Notes under the pieces: model-generated
The model's input: the letters and a program-made list of their open reading frames with translations, nothing else
Told to the model about the DNA's origin: nothing
Databases searched by the model: none
Made by a program: the position numbers and the translations under genes
Assembly (NCBI GenBank): GCA_014523625.1
Contig: JAATVP010000231.1
Coordinates: forward strand, 1 to 10,189
Direction of reading: 5' to 3'
Length of the DNA: 10,189 nt
DNA from: Nitrososphaerales archaeon TH5896
Lineage (GTDB): Archaea; Thermoproteota; Nitrososphaeria; Nitrososphaerales; Nitrososphaeraceae
Shown here: positions 1 through 6,166 of the stretch, piece after piece
How the letters are laid out: each line of letters starts with the position of its first letter
Numbering within the stretch: the first letter of the stretch is position 1

Positions 1-2456
1 TCATTTCCCAAGGAGTTAGCTTCTGCAGCACCTGAACGAGAAGTACAATCTTTATAGACAGGATGTGGGCATTCAGTCCTCAGGTATGTATCTCCTCCTT
101 CAAGAGGAATAGTTATAATATAGGTACATGCGCCCTCTCTATCATCAGGTCTATTATGAAAACCTCCATGCAATTTCATATCAATAGTATTAGAACCGCC
201 TCCCTTGAAATAGCCTGTCATTTCAATATTTGGCGGAACATCTTCTACTGACCATCTCATTGAATCAGATGGATTTGGATCGCTGAAGTCTGTGCGATAC
301 TGGCCTACTGTTTTATAGATTGTCTTTGCTCCATTTGGATCTAATCCTCCGCCGCCGCTTGAAACTGAGATGGATACGGTCGCCGGAGTTGTGCTCGTCG
401 CACCTTGGCTATCTTTTGCAACGTATGTGAAACTGTCCGAACCGGCGAACCCAGAAGTGGGTGTATAGACCACCATACTTTGGAGTGGTAGTGGGGATAA
501 CTGTCCATGAGATGGTGGGGTAACTAAGCTAAAGGTTAGGGGAGAATTTTCAGGATCTTGGCCACTAAGAGTAATCTCAACAGGTGTGTTGATGTTGGTC
601 GAAACAGATTTTGAATCTGCCGAGGGTCTTTGATTGGAGGATCCTACAGGTGTAATCACAAACCCTTCCATCCTTCCATCAGAATTAGGCACTACTGCAG
701 GATCGCTATTGTCCCTTAGAATTCCACTAAGGGATGTCCATGATGAGGACCAGATTGCACTGTTAGGTGGAGACTGTGTCTTGTAGTATAGAGCACTGTT
801 AGTACCTATGACAATGGCCTGTAACGTGCCATCAGTATTCCTTGCAGCGGCTGGTCCGGTATCTGCCTTTACTCCTCCGCCAAGAGATGTCCATGATGAA
901 GACCATGTGCTGCTGCCAGGAGAGGACTGTGCTTTGTAGTATACAGCGTTGTTAGTACCGATCACAAATACCTGCAGCCTACCATCACTGTTCGCAATAA
1001 CTGCAGGATCTGTGCCTCCTCTCAGGGTACCGCTCAGCGATGTCCATGATGAAGACCATGTGTTACTATTAGGTGAGGTCTGCGCTCGGTACTGTAATTG
1101 GTTATTTGTCCCCACTAAGAACACCTGCAGCCTACCATCGTGATTCCTTGCTACAGCTGGACTCGTATCTGCTTTTACTCCTCCACCTAGGGATGTCCAT
1201 GATGAGGACCAGGTTGCACTATTAGGTGACGTTTGAGTCTTGTAGTATACGACGTTATTTGTACCTACAACAAATACCTGCAGCCGACCATCATCGTTAG
1301 CCATCGCTATTGGATCCGTACTGGCCCTCAATCCACCACCAAGAGAGGTCCATGATGAAGACCAGATATTGCTGTTAGGGGAGGACTGTGTCTTGTAGTA
1401 TAGCTGACTGTTAGTACCTACAACAAATACCTGCAGCCTACCATCGTTATTCCTTGCTACAGCTGGACTCGTATCTGCTTTTACTCCTCCACCTAGGGAT
1501 GTCCATCCAGTCCAAGTGTTACTACCTGATGCAGTCTGGGTCTTATAAAATAACTGATTATTTGTACCTACAACAAACACCTGCAGCCTACCATCACTAT
1601 TCATGGCGACAGCCAAATCGGTATCAGGGGCTATATTACCACCAAGTGAAGAGTAAGACGACCATGTGCTGCTACCAGCTGAGGTTTGCCATTTGTGTAA
1701 GAGAATGCCAACTACATTGCCTCCGTTTCCACCTCCACCACCGCCACTACTAGCACTACCGAAGACAGAGATTTCCGTAATACTTGCCCAATCATTCTCA
1801 GTATTACCATTTACGGTAATTCGTACGTATCTTCCTTCAGTACCTCCTGGCAAGGTATATTTCTGAGCAGATGAACCAAGACTACTAGTATCAGAGAGTT
1901 TATTAGTGAAGGTAGTACCATCATTTGATACCGAGATAACAAAATTATTTTGCCGTACATCACCACGATACCAAACAATATCGACACTACATATACTCTG
2001 TATTGAGCCAAGGTCGAGTTGAATCCATGAACCTGTTCCCAGGTTGGACCATCTGGTATTAAGATTATTATCTAGAACGTTCGACGGAACATTCCCGTCG
2101 TTACCGTTCGCTATAGCTGATGAGACAGGAAGCTTGCTGCATGTTACTAGAGACTCAAGGGAGTTAGATCCCTGGCTGCCGCCTTGTAGGGTTGAAACAT
2201 CTTTAGTATCTTTTTCCAATTGTGGGTCTAAGTTAGCGGGATCAGTGCTCGTACCTCCTTCAATAGGAATCACCAAAGGGATATTTGCCCCTTCATAGTT
2301 AGCTTTGTAATCCTCATTCAAGTAAGGTGGTTCAAGAGCCATAACCTTATTTGAATATGAAACTACTACAAGTGAAGAAAGGATCAGCGAGATTAAAAGT
2401 ATTGAGCAGATATGCTTCTTTGGTACGATGCTATATCCGCGGAATAGATGGCTCAT
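1..2456 (-). CDS. Large secreted carbohydrate-binding/adhesin-like protein: discoidin, 7-bladed PLL-type propeller, cadherin-like and jelly-roll domains (C-terminus outside the window)
   Basis: I translated this reading frame by hand from the ATG at 2456 to base 1: 818 codons with no stop, so the 3' end is missing. Residues 17-36 are a hydrophobic signal-peptide core, with a likely cleavage site after VMA (residue 40). Residues 103-234 form a discoidin (F5/8 type C) domain: NVLDNNLNTRW, WIQLDLG, YVRITVNG and ITEISVFG are its hallmarks, and C106 and C156 probably form a disulfide. A glycine-rich hinge follows (237-247). Residues 255-600 are seven repeats of about 51 residues, each with DGRLQVFVVGTN, YYKTQ and W-SLGG, typical of DUF346/PLL lectin-like propellers. 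Residues 606-700 are a cadherin-like/Ig-like domain (PVEITLSGQDPENSPLTF, SFTYVAKDSQG). After a second Gly hinge, residues 708-818 begin a domain resembling the next gene upstream. Cell-surface glycan binding or adhesion is inferred. Confidence 0.88.
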   Translation of the reverse strand, partial: MSHLFRGYSIVPKKHICSILLISLILSSLVVVSYSNKVMALEPPYLNEDYKANYEGANIPLVIPIEGGTSTDPANLDPQLEKDTKDVSTLQGGSQGSNSLESLVTCSKLPVSSAIANGNDGNVPSNVLDNNLNTRWSNLGTGSWIQLDLGSIQSICSVDIVWYRGDVRQNNFVISVSNDGTTFTNKLSDTSSLGSSAQKYTLPGGTEGRYVRITVNGNTENDWASITEISVFGSASSGGGGGGNGGNVVGILLHKWQTSAGSSTWSSYSSLGGNIAPDTDLAVAMNSDGRLQVFVVGTNNQLFYKTQTASGSNTWTGWTSLGGGVKADTSPAVARNNDGRLQVFVVGTNSQLYYKTQSSPNSNIWSSSWTSLGGGLRASTDPIAMANDDGRLQVFVVGTNNVVYYKTQTSPNSATWSSSWTSLGGGVKADTSPAVARNHDGRLQVFLVGTNNQLQYRAQTSPNSNTWSSSWTSLSGTLRGGTDPAVIANSDGRLQVFVIGTNNAVYYKAQSSPGSSTWSSSWTSLGGGVKADTGPAAARNTDGTLQAIVIGTNSALYYKTQSPPNSAIWSSSWTSLSGILRDNSDPAVVPNSDGRMEGFVITPVGSSNQRPSADSKSVSTNINTPVEITLSGQDPENSPLTFSLVTPPSHGQLSPLPLQSMVVYTPTSGFAGSDSFTYVAKDSQGATSTTPATVSISVSSGGGGLDPNGAKTIYKTVGQYRTDFSDPNPSDSMRWSVEDVPPNIEMTGYFKGGGSNTIDMKLHGGFHNRPDDREGACTYIITIPLEGGDTYLRTECPHPVYKDCTSRSGAAEANSLGN
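650..1692 (-). repeat. Tandem coding repeat, ~153-bp unit, seven propeller blades
   Basis: Seven in-frame blade repeats lie inside the large secreted protein. The period is about 153 bp (51 residues; the first is 50). Each unit has an aspartate-box-like DGRLQVF strand and a W(T)SLGG turn. Units alternate between two types: blades 2, 4 and 6 read GVKADTSPAVARN-like, while blades 3, 5 and 7 read LRxxTDPAVxxN-like. Bases 1123-1200 and 1429-1506 match at 77 of 78 positions and lie exactly 306 bp (two blades) apart, which points to recent duplication of a blade pair. Because this is a translated repeat it is not a CRISPR array. Confidence 0.9.
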
Positions 2457-2525
2457 GCTATTTTATGATAGACAAACATCTATTTACGTAAAATTTAGAA
2501 TTCTGCCGGATCATCTATCAATGGG

Positions 2526-2533
2526 TTTTATAT
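2526..2533 (-). promoter_or_regulatory. Putative TATA box of the large secreted protein gene
   Basis: Read on the minus strand this is ATATAAAA. It lies about 70 bp upstream of the ATG at 2456. With archaeal TATA-to-start spacing of about 25 bp, transcription would begin near 2503-2505 and leave a leader of roughly 48 bases. No Shine-Dalgarno sequence precedes the ATG. Confidence 0.45.
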
Positions 2534-2718
2534 CCTTCAATCTTAAGGAATAAAGGAATTACAAGCCTGATAGTAGTCTGATGAGCAAAAAATTTAAAAG
2601 AAAATTTTACTGTGAATAGTATCAGTAGTAGCTGGTGTGTAATTCATAGGTAGTCTTTTAAGAATTTAATGATTCTGTTCCACGATAGATAATAAAATCT
2701 GTACTATATCTCGATCGG

Positions 2719-2745
2719 TAAATTGTCTAATATTCTGACAATTTA
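2719..2745. repeat. Perfect 9-bp inverted repeat followed by T7
   Basis: TAAATTGTC (2719-2727) is the exact reverse complement of GACAATTTA (2737-2745), with a 9-base spacer. A T7 run at 2748-2754 follows on the plus strand. As RNA this would be an AT-rich hairpin plus U-run, like an intrinsic terminator for rightward transcription, but no plus-strand gene lies upstream. It is 77 bp past the stop of the leftward gene at 2822, so it could instead be a transcript 3' end or a protein-binding dyad. Confidence 0.5.
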
Positions 2746-2821
2746 TGTTTTTTTGCCTTTGACATTCACATCTCTATATCTCTATCAATTTAAGCCATGC
2801 CATTTGATTAAAATCTACTCC

Positions 2822-3796
2822 TCATTTATCAGGTAGTGGTGGCTGAATCTCCCTTATACTCAGGTCTCTAAAATCCCATACTATTCCATCAGATCTGAAA
2901 GATGCCACAGGTCCGGAATTTGTGATGATATGGTCTTTTGCGATACCACAATCCGCAGAATAGAACTCTTCATCCCATGAAGCCGCGAACCATCCGCCGT
3001 CATCAATTAGGTCTGTTACTTGTGACCAGGTATTATTATTCTCGTTATCTATATAAGATTCCATTTTAACCGCTGTATTATTTTCAATATTATACATAAT
3101 AACCTTCCATCCAATCCATCTGCCAATAAGTGGTTGACTTGTGGCTTGCATCGTCTCACTACTATCAGTATATCCTCCACTATGCCATATCTCTTTTTTC
3201 CAATTTGCAGTTCCATCTACTAATAACCTTCCCTTTAGGGATGTACCTTCGCATGGAGCTTCATCAGTGTGATGCCCACCCCTTGCATACCATTGTAGAC
3301 CAACTTCGTCCTCATCTTCTGATGCAGCTATAATACGGGCGTAGCCGGTAATTTCAACGTCTCTCCATTCCTCCTGCGAAGGTGGAGTAATTACCTCTAA
3401 TAAAATGTGGTATTTATCGTTAAATTGCTGAGAAATATTTATGCCTCCCAATCTCCAAGATCCATCTTGTTGCTTTTCTAGTTCAACATCTCCTAAAATA
3501 AACCAAGGATCTGTGTATGGATCATCCATATTCACATACCATTCTCTGCCTCCACTCTTTGTTTCATATATCTTTTTAACCCCAAATCGATCTAGTTGCC
3601 GTGCATTCTCAGAATCAACCTTACTACCGTTACCGATATCATCAGTGTTGGCACTGGTCGCCTTCAACCCTATATGGCGATCATAATTGTTTCCCTCAAC
3701 AATAATCAAGAATGATATTACTGCTACGAATGATATAACACAAGATATTGTATAGTTGTTACTTTTTATTGTACAGACAGCATTTGATATTCTCAT
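2822..3796 (-). CDS. Secreted or membrane-anchored jelly-roll (concanavalin-like) domain protein
   Basis: This 324-residue protein starts at an ATG at 3796. Residues 16-34 are a strongly hydrophobic segment (signal peptide or N-terminal anchor), with lysine and arginine before it. The mature part, from about residue 70, looks like one beta-rich jelly-roll domain: VKKIYETKSGG, MDDPYTD, DVEITGYARI, RGGHHTDEAPCEG, IGRWIGWKVIMYN, VKMESYIDNENN, and a closing strand VASFRSDGIVWDFRDLSIRE. That layout resembles LamG/polysaccharide-lyase-like sandwich folds, but I cannot point to a catalytic triad, so a binding role is as likely as an enzymatic one. C182 and C283 may pair. The first third of the domain resembles residues 708-818 of the downstream large secreted protein (IY-T, DP, E-TGY, GG-H, C). 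It sits 170 bp after wecB on the same strand, possibly in one transcript. No clear TATA box was found just upstream. Confidence 0.82.
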   Translation of the reverse strand: MRISNAVCTIKSNNYTISCVISFVAVISFLIIVEGNNYDRHIGLKATSANTDDIGNGSKVDSENARQLDRFGVKKIYETKSGGREWYVNMDDPYTDPWFILGDVELEKQQDGSWRLGGINISQQFNDKYHILLEVITPPSQEEWRDVEITGYARIIAASEDEDEVGLQWYARGGHHTDEAPCEGTSLKGRLLVDGTANWKKEIWHSGGYTDSSETMQATSQPLIGRWIGWKVIMYNIENNTAVKMESYIDNENNNTWSQVTDLIDDGGWFAASWDEEFYSADCGIAKDHIITNSGPVASFRSDGIVWDFRDLSIREIQPPLPDK

Positions 3797-3966
3797 TTTT
3801 AGCTATTCTCAATTTTCAAGTGACGAACAGACTTAACTTACTACCCAGTTCACCATTCAACGTCCATCTCATTTCTAATCCATCTTCGACCAAGCAATTC
3901 TATGTAGTAGGCATACAAGCATTTAACATGAATGACAGATCTTGCTGTGAGCATTATCGTAGATCG

Positions 3967-5037
3967 CTACTCGATGATACTACTTATAACTTTATAGGCC
4001 CTGTTAGTGACATCTTCTCCGTATGGATTAACGCTTATTTTCACATTAAGCATTTCTCTAATCACTTCGTTTATGGAACATTGCTGTCCAGCACCATCAA
4101 GAGGATGATACAGTCTATTTGCCTTTAGAAGGATCGTTTCCTGTCTTTCAGTTGTATTATTTAGAGTAACACATGGCCTCTTAAGAATGATGGATTCTTC
4201 CTGTACCCCCCCAGAGTCAGTCAACACAATCATGGCATCCTTAAGTAGAGAAAGAAATTCGGAATAGCCCACTGCATCAATTACCCTGACGTTATCAGGA
4301 AGAGTTATCCCATACTTCTCCAAGCTACTCTTTGTCCTTGGATGGATTGGAAAAAGTATCTTGTGCTCTACGTTAGATAGAAATCTTGAAAGTATCTTTA
4401 ACATGTCCTCATTGTCAACAAGAGCTGGTCTATGCAGTGTCAAGAGAACATATTCTGCAGGAATATCAGATCTCCTTTTCTTGTCCTTTATTTCTTGATA
4501 AAGTTTCCTACATACATCGGAGACCAGGTTACCCGTAACAAAGATCCTTTCCTCTGGTACACCCTCAAATTTTAAGAATAATTTACTAAGCTCTGTAGGA
4601 ACAAGATAGTAGTCAGATAGCGCATCTACCTGTATTCTATTTCTTTCTTCTGGCTTTGAAAGATCAAAACACCTCAACCCAGCCTCAATGTGAAATAATC
4701 TGCATCCACAATCTTTAGCTGCCAGCGCTCCAGCCACCGTTGAATTAGTGTCCCCATAGACGAGAACGTGAGTAGGTTGGATCTGTTGTAACAATCCACG
4801 AATATTTTCTCTCAATACCAGAATATCTGAAGTGTTAGATCTTAGATCATAATCGAACGTGATATTTAGCTCGTCAGTGAAAATATCCTTCATGTTAGCC
4901 GAAAAATGTTGCCCTGTATAGACAAAATTATTTCTGTAAGTTTTATTAAGAGACTTGACCAATTGAGATACTTTTATTATTTCTGGTCTATTCCCTGCAA
5001 TTGTGATTAGATGCACTTCCTCTACTCTGTTATTCAA
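3967..5037 (-). CDS. wecB: Non-hydrolysing UDP-N-acetylglucosamine 2-epimerase
   Basis: At 356 residues this matches the usual length of the family, which interconverts UDP-GlcNAc and UDP-ManNAc in the cytoplasm for surface polysaccharide or glycan synthesis. Family motifs appear in order: GNRPEIIK (15-22; R17 is the conserved arginine), TGQH (41-44), GDTNS (95-99; D96), HIEAGLR (116-122; E118), PEERNR (129-134; E131), VTGN (167-170), TLHR (200-203; H202), TDSGGVQEES (273-282) and TTERQE (295-300). Two motifs deviate: the usual GTRPE is GNRPE, and the usual HRxEN is HRPAL. The start is a TTG at 5037; no ATG, GTG or other TTG occurs between it and the upstream in-frame stop. The gene is divergent from the deacetylase gene and upstream of two secreted-protein genes on the same strand, which fits a surface-glycan role. 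A related NDP-sugar epimerase specificity is possible. Confidence 0.93.
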   Translation of the reverse strand: MNNRVEEVHLITIAGNRPEIIKVSQLVKSLNKTYRNNFVYTGQHFSANMKDIFTDELNITFDYDLRSNTSDILVLRENIRGLLQQIQPTHVLVYGDTNSTVAGALAAKDCGCRLFHIEAGLRCFDLSKPEERNRIQVDALSDYYLVPTELSKLFLKFEGVPEERIFVTGNLVSDVCRKLYQEIKDKKRRSDIPAEYVLLTLHRPALVDNEDMLKILSRFLSNVEHKILFPIHPRTKSSLEKYGITLPDNVRVIDAVGYSEFLSLLKDAMIVLTDSGGVQEESIILKRPCVTLNNTTERQETILLKANRLYHPLDGAGQQCSINEVIREMLNVKISVNPYGEDVTNRAYKVISSIIE

Positions 5038-5085
5038 ATCAATAACTATTGAAGCATAAAATGATGTATATGAGATTATCTACGA

Positions 5086-5093
5086 CTTATAAT
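5086..5093 (-). promoter_or_regulatory. Putative TATA box of wecB
   Basis: On the minus strand the sequence reads ATTATAAG, with a T/A-rich flank (5094-5100). It is about 52 bp upstream of the TTG start. A start site about 25 bp downstream would give a leader of roughly 26 bases. Confidence 0.4.
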
Positions 5094-5128
5094 ATTTTTT
5101 CCCTTATCCAATGTCGATTTCCATCCTG

Positions 5129-5145
5129 ATGCAAAATATTTGCAT
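5129..5145. promoter_or_regulatory. 17-bp dyad, candidate operator
   Basis: ATGCAAA (5129-5135) and TTTGCAT (5139-5145) are exact reverse complements around a 3-base centre (ATA). The site lies about 35 bp upstream of the putative wecB TATA box and about 130 bp upstream of the deacetylase TATA box. This position suits a dimeric regulator acting on one or both divergent units. The regulator is unknown. Confidence 0.4.
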
Positions 5146-5273
5146 GATTCACCTAGTTATGTGTTGATTACGTAATTAATGACATTTCTATAGTATTAGG
5201 ATCAATTAAGCAGCTTTGAAGGTTAATAGATAATATTTTTGATCCAAATAATGTAATTGACACTGTAATAATT

Positions 5274-5281
5274 GATATAAG
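5274..5281 (+). promoter_or_regulatory. Putative TATA box of the PIG-L/BshC-like unit
   Basis: The sequence is GATATAAG. It lies about 76 bp upstream of the TTG at 5354, so a start near 5303 would give a leader of about 50 bases. A second AT-rich run nearer the gene is less TATA-like. Confidence 0.35.
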
Positions 5282-5353
5282 AAAAAGGCATTTTATTTCC
5301 CAAAAATTTGAAACATGTGAAAAATTGTTCATGACATCATTTATCTATAACAG

Positions 5354-6151
5354 TTGAAAATTACTGTCGTGATAATTCTAGCTGTAGGATCTCATCCGGA
5401 TGATATTGAATTGGGATGCGGCGGCTTAATCTTACAGGCAGTTAGAAACGGACATGATGTCTATATGTATACCTTAACACGTGGTGAGGCATCGGGTGAG
5501 CCTTACAGTAGGATTAATGAAGAAGCTCAATCTGCTAGAGTCATAGGAGCAAGAAAACTGTTGATTGATAGTTTTCAAGATACTCATCTCGCTGTAAACA
5601 GCGATTTGATAAATCATATTGAAAGAGTAATCGAAATGACCCAGGCGGATCTCGTATTGACGCACTCTTTATCTGATACTCATCACGACCATAGAGCAGC
5701 GGCTGCTGCCACCGTAGAAGCAGGTAGGTTTGCACACAACATACTCTCCTATGAAATCCCATTGTCCAGAGATTTCAAGCCACAGGTATTTCATGATATA
5801 AGCGACGTTATAGAAAAAAAGATCTCTTTGATAAGCTTATTTCAATCTCAGAAAGATAAAGTTTATCTCACTTCCACTGCAATAATGGGTCTTTCTGCCT
5901 ATAGAGCGCTGCAGAGTAGAATGAATTCTACGAAAGAAAATAAGGAAATTGAGAGCGTAAATCATGTCGAAGCATTTGAAGTGATGAAAATTTCACTTGA
6001 CAATAGTATGAAGCTAGCAAATACAACCACTATTGAACGCGATCATGAGCCTGTATCGAACCCTTTAACAGACGATATACAGGAGATCTTGCCTTCCTTA
6101 GAAATCGTGGATTCGACACCTGATCAAACAAGGATATTCAAACAGTATTAA
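5354..6151 (+). CDS. PIG-L/LmbE family zinc-dependent N-acetylglucosaminyl deacetylase (BshB-like)
   Basis: The 265-residue product carries the family zinc site: GSHPDDIELGCGG at 12-24 (H14, D16, D17) and SDTHHDHR at 107-114 (H113 probably completes the metal site). YRALQSR (183-189) and EAFEVMK (206-212) are typical of the C-terminal part. Residues 213-265 are a polar, probably disordered tail beyond the catalytic core. Family members remove an acetyl group from GlcNAc-linked substrates such as GlcNAc-malate (BshB), GlcNAc-inositol (MshB) or lipid-linked GlcNAc. The start is taken as the TTG at 5354, directly after an in-frame stop at 5348; a GTG at 5369 would also leave the motif intact. 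The BshC-like gene begins 15 bp after the stop, so the two almost certainly form an operon. This pairing favours a BshB-type role, but a polysaccharide deacetylase cannot be excluded. Confidence 0.9.
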   Translation: MKITVVIILAVGSHPDDIELGCGGLILQAVRNGHDVYMYTLTRGEASGEPYSRINEEAQSARVIGARKLLIDSFQDTHLAVNSDLINHIERVIEMTQADLVLTHSLSDTHHDHRAAAAATVEAGRFAHNILSYEIPLSRDFKPQVFHDISDVIEKKISLISLFQSQKDKVYLTSTAIMGLSAYRALQSRMNSTKENKEIESVNHVEAFEVMKISLDNSMKLANTTTIERDHEPVSNPLTDDIQEILPSLEIVDSTPDQTRIFKQY

Positions 6152-6166
6152 ATTAATATCTAGTGC

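Larger units (their letters stand above)
2457..2821. other. Intergenic region between the two secreted-protein genes
   Basis: This 365-bp stretch has no open frame I would call a gene. It holds the putative TATA box of the downstream gene (2526-2533), an A-rich run at 2586-2606 that reads as T-rich on the minus strand and could end transcription of the upstream gene, and a perfect 9-bp inverted repeat with a T7 run (2719-2754). The length and the separate TATA box suggest the two secreted proteins are transcribed separately. Confidence 0.6.
5038..5353. promoter_or_regulatory. Divergent promoter region, wecB versus PIG-L deacetylase
   Basis: This 316-bp AT-rich region separates two divergently read genes and must hold both promoters. 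It contains TATA-like boxes facing each way (5086-5093 minus, 5274-5281 plus), a 17-bp dyad at 5129-5145, and a perfect 10-bp palindrome ATTACGTAAT at 5167-5176. No credible gene lies in it. Confidence 0.65.

Noticed and set aside
650-1692. Regular ~153-bp repeats that might suggest a CRISPR or satellite array
   Set aside because: The whole block is one open minus-strand frame. The units are diverged, translate to propeller blades, and are far longer than CRISPR units.
3748-4128. 126-residue plus-strand frame spanning the gap before wecB
   Set aside because: It overlaps the ends of two well-supported minus-strand genes, and its translation has no motif or promoter.
5354-5356. A missing or frameshifted N-terminus in the PIG-L gene because it begins with TTG
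   Set aside because: An in-frame stop lies two codons upstream, and the product begins at the usual distance before the HPDD motif, so the gene is complete.
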